DNA of 64,000 nt from Tillus elongatus (Eukaryota; Arthropoda; Insecta; Coleoptera; Cleridae). The notes under the pieces are model-generated. The model was given only the letters and a program-made list of their open reading frames with translations. It had not been told where the DNA came from and ran no database searches. Positions within the stretch are counted from its first letter, which is position 1; every line of letters starts with the position of its first letter. The stretch spans positions 57,747,288 through 57,811,287 of the forward strand of contig OZ023270.1 in the NCBI GenBank assembly GCA_964006375.1, read 5' to 3'. The translations under genes and the position numbers were made by a program. This document shows positions 53,090-63,524 of this stretch, in pieces.

Positions 53090-53300
53090 CTAGTTGCGGC
53101 CGAATTTAAAAAAGTAACAAGTATCATTCATACAAAAGTAATTTGGTACAGGAACTTAATAAAGGCGATCCTGAACGTCGCGTGCAGTTCTGTAAAGAAC
53201 TGAGTGATCGTGCCATAAGGAATCCAACCTTTTCTACTTAATATGTTTTTCCAATGAATGTATCAATTCATATTTATCTCCATCTGTCACTACAATAGGA
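53090..53300 (+). pseudogene. Mariner-like transposase short fragment
   Basis: YHSYKSNLVQELNKGDPERR and VQFCKELSDRAIRNPTFST are followed by a frame change and FPMNVSIH. The pattern Y-x2-x-LVQEL-x-D-x2-RR-x2-FC-x-x2-x-DR is the segment just before the first catalytic D (normally FSDEATF) in one mariner-like group common in insects. The first catalytic Asp region is decayed and nothing downstream is recognisable. Confidence 0.55.
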
Positions 53301-53663
53301 ACGCCAAGAAAGATTCATATTCGGGAATTTTATGTTAAGGTCATAAATTTTAACTGCCCCTATCTTTTTACACTTGATCTCATTCGAGATTGCATGGGCA
53401 GAAAGGAACAAGATAAATATTTCTTGAGAAAGAGACAGCTGTTAAACATTCTGTATGCACTTATTCTTTTCAATTCATGAGGACTACCGAAATTACTTAG
53501 TTCGTCAGTTGATTTCCGATCGCAAAGCGAGTTTGGGTGTTCACGGTCTATTCTCTATTAAATTCGATATACATGATATGGAAAAGAAACGCTTTAAAAC
53601 AAAAAACTTGAAATCATCATAATGGATCTGCCGTAAGCTTGTCATTAAACCTCTATTATTTTG
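53301..53663. other. Unassigned gap
   Basis: No recognised feature. Confidence 0.3.
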
Positions 53664-55145
<1,482 letters not shown>

Positions 55146-55621
55146 ATGAGATGGTATGAAGTTTCATCACCTAACCTGTATTCATGGGAAGCTTAATGAG
55201 CTCTGGTGAAAACTAATGAGTGTTGTATCGGAGCTTCATTGATTGGCTTTCATGTTGCGTCATATTAATGAAAGCTTTGGTCTTTAGCGATGGAAAGGTG
55301 TGAATCGTAATTAGAGGCGGGAATCATTGAAGAAGACTCCATTATTTAAAGTTACGTCACCTCAACCTTTAGAGCCGTCAAATGAGAGTGAGGTTGATAA
55401 GCGAGAATAATTGTATTGGTCGCGGACTCCATGTTAATTAATAAACTAATAAGTGGTTATCATTACATTGGTTGAAGACTCCATTATTTAAACTTACGTG
55501 GCCACAACCTTTAGAGACGACAAATAAGAGTGAGGTTCATTTTATCCGTCTTAATGAGTAGAAGTCAAAAATGGCGACTAACGCTTGTGCAAAAATGAGA
55601 CAAAAAACCTAAAACTCTTAT

Positions 55622-56575
55622 CGCGGAAGATCCGTGAGATGTACGAGAGAACCAACACATGCACGGTGTTAAGGAGGCCAAATCAAAGTGGAATATACAA
55701 TAAAATGACCACTTCCGGTCTAAACTTTAAATCCTTATATCTTTTGAACGGAAAGTGATAGAAAGGAACCGGCTTCAAAAATATATCGTTTCGTAACAAG
55801 GTCTACAAGAAAATGAGATAAAAAACTTTAAACCCTTATCGCGGAAGATCGGTGAGATGTACGATACAACCAATACATGCACGGTGTTAAGGAGGCCAAA
55901 CCAAATTGGAATATACAATAAAATGGCCACTTCCGGTCTAAACTTTAAATCGTTATATCTTTTGAACGGAAAGTGATAGAAATGAACTGACTTTAAAAAT
56001 ATATCGTTTCATAACAAGCTCTACAAGAAAATGAGATAAAAAACTTTAAACCCTTATCGCGGAAGATCCGTGAGATGCACGATAGAACCAATACATGCAC
56101 GGTGTTAAGGAGGCCAAATCAAATTGGAATATACAATAAAATGGCCACTTCCGGTCTAAACTTTAAATCGTTATATCTTTTGAACGGAAAGTGATAGAAA
56201 GAAACCGACTTCAAAAATGTATGTTTCGTAACAAGGTCTACAAGAAACTGAGATAAAAAACTTCAAACCCTTATCGTGGAAGATCGGTGAGATGGACGAT
56301 AGAACCAATACATGCACGGTGTTAAGGAGGTCAAACCAAATTGGAATATACAATAAAATGGCCACTTCCGGTCTAAAATTTAAATCGTTATATCTTTTGA
56401 ACGGAAAGTGATAGAAAGGAACCGACTTCATAAATGTATGTTTCGTAACAAGGTCTACAAGAAACTGAGATAAAAACTTCAAACCCTTATCGCGGAAGAT
56501 CGGCGAGATGTACGATAGAACCAATACATACACGCTGTTCAGCAAAGCAAACTCTATAAGCATATTCAATAAAAA
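55622..56575 (+). repeat. Five tandem ~217-bp repeats (left arm)
   Basis: GCGGAAGAT(C/G)-GTGAGATG recurs at 55623, 55841, 56059, 56276 and 56492 (periods 218, 218, 217, 216). Each unit contains ATGCACGGTGTTAAGGAGG, AAATGGCCACTTCCGGTCTA and CTTTTGAACGGAAAGTGATA. The open frame at 56171-56569 runs through the units and is not a gene. Confidence 0.95.
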
Positions 56576-56959
56576 ATGTTACTTCTGGTAGACACTTCCG
56601 GTATAGCTATTCTTAGAGCTAGATACATGTGTGACACCTCAAAATAATCGTCTTGTTGAACAGAAGAAATATAATATTTAAGTAAGTCAGAACAAGCTGT
56701 GTTAACACCTAAAAACAACACACTCTCTCTTAGACTTAATGAAGTTACTTTCAGAGAAAATTTCAACCATACCATAAAGAACAGTATTAAATAGCGTATT
56801 TAAATGTTGACTACATCAAGTGATGCGTACTACAGACAAATTTTAGTACACCCTCTTAGACTTATTGAAGTTGACGGCACAGGCAGCTGTCAAGCGTACC
56901 TAACAAACCAAAGTAAATATGTCTTGAAGAACAGTCTTCAATTACCCTAAACCAACACA

Positions 56960-57470
56960 TCTCTATCATTTCAGAGTAATCTTAGCCATGTGACCAGTTA
57001 AACTAAGTATCTTGAAGTGTAGCTTTTATGTTTATGAGATATAAAATAAGAAAACCAAAGAGTTAATTGTCTATTACAACAACAAGCAGAAGGGGATTGA
57101 CTTGGTACCTACAGCTGCTACATACTTGGTAAAAATGGGTGCCACTAGCATTTCAGAGTAATTTTAATCACACAACACTCTAACTAACTGTATTGAGACG
57201 TGGCTTTATGTGTTAATGGGTGGAAATAACAAAACTAAAGAGTTGATTGTCTATTACAACTGTCAGCTAAAGAAGCATTTAGGTAGCCGGAATACCGATA
57301 TCCTAAATATTTCAAGAGTAATCTTAGTCATACAACACTCTTAACTAACTGTCTTGAGATGTGGCTTTATGTGTCATTGGTTGGAAAATAAGAAAACTAA
57401 AGAGTTGATTGCCTATTACAACAGTCAGCTGAAGGAACATTTGGGTTATCGGAATACCGATATGCCAAAT
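56960..57470 (+). repeat. Three degenerate ~160-180-bp repeats (left arm)
   Basis: TTTCAGAGTAAT-TTA, AACTAACTGT-TTGAG and AAGAGTTGATTGTCTATTAC recur with starts near 56967, 57148 and 57308. The third copy forms the start of the 95-codon frame. Confidence 0.85.
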
Positions 57471-57641
57471 GTTCCAACCGAAGGAGCCCACTTAGAGACA
57501 TCTCCAGGGGCTCGGAATACCGATGCCCTAGAAGTGTCGGAAGCAACATTTCAATTAACACCAACAACCGCTAAACACTTCTTGGACTTTAATATGTTTG
57601 ATATTAAATTCGGTTTGCTACATAACCATTCATTTTTATGA
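57354..57641 (+). CDS. Unrecognised open frame, 95 aa (left arm)
   Basis: I do not recognise this product. It is hydrophilic, with no signal peptide or membrane segment. Residues ~35-75 (VPTEGAHLETSPGARNTDAL, EVSEATFQLTPTTA) recur in diverged form in the 106-aa frame 490 bases on, so the two frames share a duplicated ~110-bp block. Its first third derives from the ~170-bp repeats. The identical copy is at 61505-61792. It may be a remnant of a larger tandemly duplicated gene and not a functional gene. Confidence 0.3.
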   Translation: MRCGFMCHWLENKKTKELIAYYNSQLKEHLGYRNTDMPNVPTEGAHLETSPGARNTDALEVSEATFQLTPTTAKHFLDFNMFDIKFGLLHNHSFL

Positions 57642-57861
57642 AAAACTCAACAATTTTTATTTCTGCGTAAGCGAATTTAATCAGAAATATAGAACCAATC
57701 TTCAAGGAACCGAAGTAAAAGGATAAGAACATTAAGAACAAACATTCCGATACCGAAGTGATCCTAAACACACCATATGATGCAAATTCTGTAAATCTCT
57801 TTAACAGAAGAAAAACAGAAGTGAAACACCGTAAGACAAATAGAACCGACGTACATAACAG

Positions 57862-58182
57862 ATGTGTCTGAGGAGAAACGTATTCAGAACCTTATTGAGT
57901 TTACTAAGTTTTAAGTATACGAACATAACAGTCTATGTACCAACCAATACCGATACCCTTAATATTTCAACCAAAGGAGCCCACTTAGACTCATCTCCAG
58001 GGAGCCGGAATACTGGCCCCCTAGAAGTGTCGGAAGCAACATCTCAACTAACACCTACAACCGCTACATACTTGGTAAAAAATGGGTGGAGCTCAGATTG
58101 TAAACGACTTGATAGGTGGTACATATGTTTGCAAAGATTTCATTCTAAATTTAGCCTGTTGGATATCCAATCTTTTCTATGA
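57862..58182 (+). CDS. Unrecognised open frame, 106 aa (left arm)
   Basis: Shares AHLDSSPGSRNTGPLEVSEA and QLTPTTATYLV with the 95-aa frame (57354-57641), at ~75% identity over ~45 residues. The C-terminal third, RLDRWYICLQRFHSKFSLLD, is unique. No known domain was seen. The unchanged mirror copy is at 60964-61284. Its coding status is doubtful, since identity between arms says nothing about selection here. Confidence 0.3.
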   Translation: MCLRRNVFRTLLSLLSFKYTNITVYVPTNTDTLNISTKGAHLDSSPGSRNTGPLEVSEATSQLTPTTATYLVKNGWSSDCKRLDRWYICLQRFHSKFSLLDIQSFL

Positions 58183-58185
58183 AAA

Positions 58186-58230
58186 GTGCAACCAACCAAC
58201 TAACCAACCACCCAACCAACCAACCAACGT
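58186..58230. repeat. (ACCA)n tract (left arm)
   Basis: AACCAACCAACTAACCAACC-type units, about 10, mirrored at 60916-60960. Confidence 0.9.
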
Positions 58231-58389
58231 TGAGGGGCGTAGAGATAGCAAGCTATCTACAAGTGGACCCCTCTGAACCTATGATGTTAATAATGGATTA
58301 AGAGATTGAATTGGTACGTGTTTATATTGAAGGCTTGCAAGCTACGTACAAGTGTCTGAATATATGATGGTAATGATGGGTTAAGATAT

Positions 58390-58776
58390 TTAATTGACAT
58401 GTATTAAAGGCTTAGCGGTTTTCATTTGAGTCATCGTCATTCGAAAACTATTAGAACGAAAACCAGGTCCTTTACTCTGGTATATCTTACTCAGTAGGAA
58501 CCAAATGTCTTCGAAAACAACATTCTTTGCTTTTCTGAAAGGCAAGTGAGCAGCCCCCTTGTCGAACCCCTCCGAGCTAAAGGTAAACCCCACTCTGTCT
58601 TCGGGATCGACATCATGGACTATATGACTCACAATATCTTTAATACGATCTTTGACCCACTTCTCTGGATCGTTGACATCGTCAGGTATATCTTGTAGTC
58701 TAAAGCATACGCTTCGTCTATCAAGTTTAAAATTCTTATTGGAGGTCACTGTATCTTCAAGTATTTGGAATGCCAT
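58390..58776 (-). CDS. 128-aa protein, polB-element N-terminal-domain-like (left arm)
   Basis: Starts MAFQILEDTVTSNKNF. The centre is RRSVCFRLQDIPDDVNDPEK, VKDRIKDIVSHIVHDV, DPEDRVGFTFSSEGFDKGAA, LPFRKAKNVVFEDIWFLLSK and a C-terminus FRMTMTQMKTAKP. From memory, the order R-x-FRL-x-IP, W-x-x-I-x-DI-x-H, DRVGFTF, LPFR, ED-W-LLSK-YQS opens long arthropod proteins linked to virus-like family-B DNA polymerase elements, where the chain continues for hundreds of residues. Here it stops at 128. AATTAAAT over the stop could act as a polyadenylation signal. Differs from the right-arm copy at residues 15 (Asn) and 46 (Lys). Confidence 0.55.
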   Translation of the reverse strand: MAFQILEDTVTSNKNFKLDRRSVCFRLQDIPDDVNDPEKWVKDRIKDIVSHIVHDVDPEDRVGFTFSSEGFDKGAAHLPFRKAKNVVFEDIWFLLSKIYQSKGPGFRSNSFRMTMTQMKTAKPLIHVN

Positions 58777-59060
58777 TGTTTCGTGCTCTGACTGTGTTGG
58801 TTAAAGGACCGAAGTTTAGCCTCGTGTTTATTAAAGAACAAAGTTTAGCAGGTACTATTTGTTTTCACCTTCACTGTTGGCTACCGACTGAACCTTAGCG
58901 GACGCTCCTCGTCTTAATATTCGACAAACAACACAGACAACACAACTTATTGTTTTCACCTTCACTGTTGGTTAACGACTGAACCTTAGTGGACGCTTCA
59001 CGTCTTAATATTCAACAGACAACAACGACAGTTGTCATACAGCTGTCTGACATGACAGAC

Positions 59061-59192
59061 AGCTGTCATACAGCTGTCATACAGCTGTCATACAGCTGTC
59101 ATACAGCTGTCTAACACAGCTGTCTAACACAGCTGTCTAACACAGCTGTCTAACACAGCTGTTTAACACAGCTGTCTAACACAGCTGTCTAA
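59061..59192. repeat. 11/13-bp CAGCTGT array (left arm)
   Basis: Four AGCTGTCATAC units (11 bp) followed by about six AGCTGTCTAACAC units (13 bp, one with TTTAAC). Each unit has the palindrome CAGCTG. The mirror array at 59978-60090 has one fewer of each type. Confidence 0.95.
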
Positions 59193-59273
59193 TAGGGCAG
59201 ACATATGTCTAACACATGTCTAGCAGATGTGTAACAGTCACTCTTTTGCGGAACATAAGCTGAATGTTTTTGA

Positions 59274-59438
59274 GTCAAACAAGAAGAAAACAATTTAAAA
59301 CACATCTACGACGACCATGATGCAGCCGACATGGACTTTGAACAATTTTTAAAAATAGATGCGGCCAGGTTAGTTGATCAACCATCCAGGTCAGTCACAG
59401 CTGACGCTATAAATAAAAACGATGCTGGAAGCGAGTGA
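59274..59438 (+). CDS. Small open frame near the centre (left arm)
   Basis: Frame VKQEENNLKHIYDDHDAADM then DFEQFLKIDAARLVDQP and SRSVTADAINKNDAGSE, with stop at 59436. The first ATG is at 59331 (35 codons). Its acidic, codon-like composition looks like the C-terminal end of a real protein cut off at its start. The mirror copy is on the minus strand at ~59732-59896. No family recognised. Confidence 0.25.
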   Translation, partial: VKQEENNLKHIYDDHDAADMDFEQFLKIDAARLVDQPSRSVTADAINKNDAGSE

Positions 59439-59576
59439 CGTCACAAGAAACGGTGGTGCATGTGCCCAGGTTAGACCTCTAAGCTTTTCCAGGTTAATAC
59501 CGGGTTAGCTCCATGACAAGGTGGTGGACCAGTCGGGTCAGCTAAGAGTCGGGGTGGTGGAATGGTCGGGTCAGCT

Positions 59577-59593
59577 GGGCGACCTGGAGCCCT
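59577..59593. other. 17-base palindrome spacer
   Basis: GGGCGACCTGGAGCCCT separates AATGGTCGGGTCAGCT (ends 59576) from its reverse complement AGCTGACCCGACCATT (starts 59594). Beside it the 12-mer GTCGGGTCAGCT occurs twice in the left arm (59532 and 59565). The surroundings are GC-rich compared with the rest of the window. Confidence 0.95.
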
Positions 59594-59977
59594 AGCTGAC
59601 CCGACCATTCCACCACCCCGACTCTTAGCTGACCCGACTGGTCCACCACCTTGTCATGGAGCTAACCCGGTATTAACCTGGAAAAGCTTAGAGGTCTAAC
59701 CTGGGCACATGCACCACCGTTTCTTGTGACGTCACTCGCTTCCAGCATCGTTTTTATTTATAGCGTCAGCTGTGACTGACCTGGATGGTTGATCAACTAA
59801 CCTGGCCGCATCTATTTTTAAAAATTGTTCAAAGTCCATGTCGGCTGCATCATGGTCGTCGTAGATGTGTTTTAAATTGTTTTCTTCTTGTTTGACTCAA
59901 AAACATTCAGCTTATGTTCCGCAAAAGAGTGACTGTTACACATCTGCTAGACATGTGTTAGACATATGTCTGCCCTA

Positions 59978-60090
59978 TTAGACAGCTGTGTTAGACAGCT
60001 GTGTTAAACAGCTGTGTTAGACAGCTGTGTTAGACAGCTGTGTTAGACAGCTGTATGACAGCTGTATGACAGCTGTATGACAGCTGTCTG
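59978..60090. repeat. 11/13-bp CAGCTGT array (right arm)
   Basis: Mirror of 59061-59192 with one 13-bp and one 11-bp unit fewer. This alone accounts for the 24-base asymmetry of the palindrome. Confidence 0.95.
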
Positions 60091-60369
60091 TCATGTCAGA
60101 CAGCTGTATGACAACTGTCGTTGTTGTCTGTTGAATATTAAGACGTGAAGCGTCCACTAAGGTTCAGTCGTTAACCAACAGTGAAGGTGAAAACAATAAG
60201 TTGTGTTGTCTGTGTTGTTTGTCGAATATTAAGACGAGGAGCGTCCGCTAAGGTTCAGTCGGTAGCCAACAGTGAAGGTGAAAACAAATAGTACCTGCTA
60301 AACTTTGTTCTTTAATAAACACGAGGCTAAACTTCGGTCCTTTAACCAACACAGTCAGAGCACGAAACA

Positions 60370-60756
60370 ATGGCATTCCAAATACTTGAAGATACAGTGA
60401 CCTCCAATAAGAAGTTTAAACTTGATAGACGAAGCGTATGCTTTAGACTACAAGATATACCTGACGATGTCAACGATCCAGAGAAGTGGGTCAAAGATCG
60501 TATTACAGATATTGTGAGTCATATAGTCCATGATGTCGATCCCGAAGACAGAGTGGGGTTTACCTTTAGCTCGGAGGGGTTCGACAAGGGGGCTGCTCAC
60601 TTGCCTTTCAGAAAAGCAAAGAATGTTGTTTTCGAAGACATTTGGTTCCTACTGAGTAAGATATACCAGAGTAAAGGACCTGGTTTTCGTTCTAATAGTT
60701 TTCGAATGACGATGACTCAAATGAAAACCGCTAAGCCTTTAATACATGTCAATTAA
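60370..60756 (+). CDS. 128-aa protein, polB-element N-terminal-domain-like (right arm)
   Basis: Same gene as 58390-58776, transcribed away from the centre. It differs only at residue 15 (Lys, AAG against AAT) and residue 46 (Thr, ACA against AAA); both changes alter the protein. Upstream is TTCTTTAATAAACACGAGGC with no clear TATA box. The start is the first ATG after GCACGAAACA. ATTAAA overlaps the stop (60752-60757). Function unknown. If the remembered similarity holds, it is a fragment of a replication-associated virus-like protein, here an isolated domain. Confidence 0.55.
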   Translation: MAFQILEDTVTSNKKFKLDRRSVCFRLQDIPDDVNDPEKWVKDRITDIVSHIVHDVDPEDRVGFTFSSEGFDKGAAHLPFRKAKNVVFEDIWFLLSKIYQSKGPGFRSNSFRMTMTQMKTAKPLIHVN

Positions 60757-60915
60757 ATATCTTAACCCATCATTACCATCATATATTCAGACACTTGTAC
60801 GTAGCTTGCAAGCCTTCAATATAAACACGTACCAATTCAATCTCTTAATCCATTATTAACATCATAGGTTCAGAGGGGTCCACTTGTAGATAGCTTGCTA
60901 TCTCTACGCCCCTCA

Positions 60916-60960
60916 ACGTTGGTTGGTTGGTTGGGTGGTTGGTTAGTTGGTTGGTTGCAC
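60916..60960. repeat. (TGGT)n tract (right arm)
   Basis: Mirror of the (ACCA)n tract at 58186-58230, identical in sequence. Confidence 0.9.
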
Positions 60961-60963
60961 TTT

Positions 60964-61284
60964 TCATAGAAAAGATTGGATATCCAACAGGCTAAATTTA
61001 GAATGAAATCTTTGCAAACATATGTACCACCTATCAAGTCGTTTACAATCTGAGCTCCACCCATTTTTTACCAAGTATGTAGCGGTTGTAGGTGTTAGTT
61101 GAGATGTTGCTTCCGACACTTCTAGGGGGCCAGTATTCCGGCTCCCTGGAGATGAGTCTAAGTGGGCTCCTTTGGTTGAAATATTAAGGGTATCGGTATT
61201 GGTTGGTACATAGACTGTTATGTTCGTATACTTAAAACTTAGTAAACTCAATAAGGTTCTGAATACGTTTCTCCTCAGACACAT
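60964..61284 (-). CDS. Unrecognised open frame, 106 aa (right arm)
   Basis: Identical protein to 57862-58182. Described there. Confidence 0.3.
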   Translation of the reverse strand: MCLRRNVFRTLLSLLSFKYTNITVYVPTNTDTLNISTKGAHLDSSPGSRNTGPLEVSEATSQLTPTTATYLVKNGWSSDCKRLDRWYICLQRFHSKFSLLDIQSFL

Positions 61285-61504
61285 CTGTTATGTACGTCGG
61301 TTCTATTTGTCTTACGGTGTTTCACTTCTGTTTTTCTTCTGTTAAAGAGATTTACAGAATTTGCATCATATGGTGTGTTTAGGATCACTTCGGTATCGGA
61401 ATGTTTGTTCTTAATGTTCTTATCCTTTTACTTCGGTTCCTTGAAGATTGGTTCTATATTTCTGATTAAATTCGCTTACGCAGAAATAAAAATTGTTGAG
61501 TTTT

Positions 61505-61792
61505 TCATAAAAATGAATGGTTATGTAGCAAACCGAATTTAATATCAAACATATTAAAGTCCAAGAAGTGTTTAGCGGTTGTTGGTGTTAATTGAAATGT
61601 TGCTTCCGACACTTCTAGGGCATCGGTATTCCGAGCCCCTGGAGATGTCTCTAAGTGGGCTCCTTCGGTTGGAACATTTGGCATATCGGTATTCCGATAA
61701 CCCAAATGTTCCTTCAGCTGACTGTTGTAATAGGCAATCAACTCTTTAGTTTTCTTATTTTCCAACCAATGACACATAAAGCCACATCTCAA
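61505..61792 (-). CDS. Unrecognised open frame, 95 aa (right arm)
   Basis: Identical protein to 57354-57641. Described there. Confidence 0.3.
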   Translation of the reverse strand: MRCGFMCHWLENKKTKELIAYYNSQLKEHLGYRNTDMPNVPTEGAHLETSPGARNTDALEVSEATFQLTPTTAKHFLDFNMFDIKFGLLHNHSFL

Positions 61793-62186
61793 GACAGTTA
61801 GTTAAGAGTGTTGTATGACTAAGATTACTCTTGAAATATTTAGGATATCGGTATTCCGGCTACCTAAATGCTTCTTTAGCTGACAGTTGTAATAGACAAT
61901 CAACTCTTTAGTTTTGTTATTTCCACCCATTAACACATAAAGCCACGTCTCAATACAGTTAGTTAGAGTGTTGTGTGATTAAAATTACTCTGAAATGCTA
62001 GTGGCACCCATTTTTACCAAGTATGTAGCAGCTGTAGGTACCAAGTCAATCCCCTTCTGCTTGTTGTTGTAATAGACAATTAACTCTTTGGTTTTCTTAT
62101 TTTATATCTCATAAACATAAAAGCTACACTTCAAGATACTTAGTTTAACTGGTCACATGGCTAAGATTACTCTGAAATGATAGAGA
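61676..62186 (-). repeat. Three degenerate ~160-180-bp repeats (right arm)
   Basis: Mirror of 56960-57470. Confidence 0.85.
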
Positions 62187-62570
62187 TGTGTTGGTTTAGG
62201 GTAATTGAAGACTGTTCTTCAAGACATATTTACTTTGGTTTGTTAGGTACGCTTGACAGCTGCCTGTGCCGTCAACTTCAATAAGTCTAAGAGGGTGTAC
62301 TAAAATTTGTCTGTAGTACGCATCACTTGATGTAGTCAACATTTAAATACGCTATTTAATACTGTTCTTTATGGTATGGTTGAAATTTTCTCTGAAAGTA
62401 ACTTCATTAAGTCTAAGAGAGAGTGTGTTGTTTTTAGGTGTTAACACAGCTTGTTCTGACTTACTTAAATATTATATTTCTTCTGTTCAACAAGACGATT
62501 ATTTTGAGGTGTCACACATGTATCTAGCTCTAAGAATAGCTATACCGGAAGTGTCTACCAGAAGTAACAT

Positions 62571-63524
62571 TTTTTATTGAATATGCTTATAGAGTTTGCT
62601 TTGCTGAACAGCGTGTATGTATTGGTTCTATCGTACATCTCGCCGATCTTCCGCGATAAGGGTTTGAAGTTTTTATCTCAGTTTCTTGTAGACCTTGTTA
62701 CGAAACATACATTTATGAAGTCGGTTCCTTTCTATCACTTTCCGTTCAAAAGATATAACGATTTAAATTTTAGACCGGAAGTGGCCATTTTATTGTATAT
62801 TCCAATTTGGTTTGACCTCCTTAACACCGTGCATGTATTGGTTCTATCGTCCATCTCACCGATCTTCCACGATAAGGGTTTGAAGTTTTTTATCTCAGTT
62901 TCTTGTAGACCTTGTTACGAAACATACATTTTTGAAGTCGGTTTCTTTCTATCACTTTCCGTTCAAAAGATATAACGATTTAAAGTTTAGACCGGAAGTG
63001 GCCATTTTATTGTATATTCCAATTTGATTTGGCCTCCTTAACACCGTGCATGTATTGGTTCTATCGTGCATCTCACGGATCTTCCGCGATAAGGGTTTAA
63101 AGTTTTTTATCTCATTTTCTTGTAGAGCTTGTTATGAAACGATATATTTTTAAAGTCAGTTCATTTCTATCACTTTCCGTTCAAAAGATATAACGATTTA
63201 AAGTTTAGACCGGAAGTGGCCATTTTATTGTATATTCCAATTTGGTTTGGCCTCCTTAACACCGTGCATGTATTGGTTGTATCGTACATCTCACCGATCT
63301 TCCGCGATAAGGGTTTAAAGTTTTTTATCTCATTTTCTTGTAGACCTTGTTACGAAACGATATATTTTTGAAGCCGGTTCCTTTCTATCACTTTCCGTTC
63401 AAAAGATATAAGGATTTAAAGTTTAGACCGGAAGTGGTCATTTTATTGTATATTCCACTTTGATTTGGCCTCCTTAACACCGTGCATGTGTTGGTTCTCT
63501 CGTACATCTCACGGATCTTCCGCG
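62571..63524 (-). repeat. Five tandem ~217-bp repeats (right arm)
   Basis: Mirror of 55622-56575. Same number of units and same period as in the left arm, in contrast to the 11/13-bp array. Confidence 0.95.

Larger units (their letters stand above)
55146..59576 (+). repeat. Giant palindrome, left arm
   Basis: Reverse complement of 59594-64000. Position x pairs with 119170-x inside the 11/13-bp arrays and with 119146-x outside; the 24-base shift equals one 13-bp and one 11-bp array unit missing from the right arm. The open frames are otherwise the same in both arms apart from two substitutions. The arm reads outward: GC-rich core, 35-codon frame, 11/13-bp array, 128-codon gene, ACCA tract, two open frames, ~170-bp repeats, 217-bp repeats. 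Confidence 0.95.

Noticed and set aside
56171..56569. 132-codon frame (and mirror at 62577-62975)
   Set aside because: It spans the 217-bp tandem units. The two halves of the protein repeat each other because the DNA does, and the frame is open only where units lack stops.
56566..56775. 69-codon frame (and mirror at 62371-62580)
   Set aside because: Short, no recognisable feature, abuts the tandem array. Identity between arms is no evidence of coding.
59061..60090. CRISPR-like array
   Set aside because: The repeats are 11-13 bp with no unique spacers, in a eukaryotic context; this is a minisatellite.
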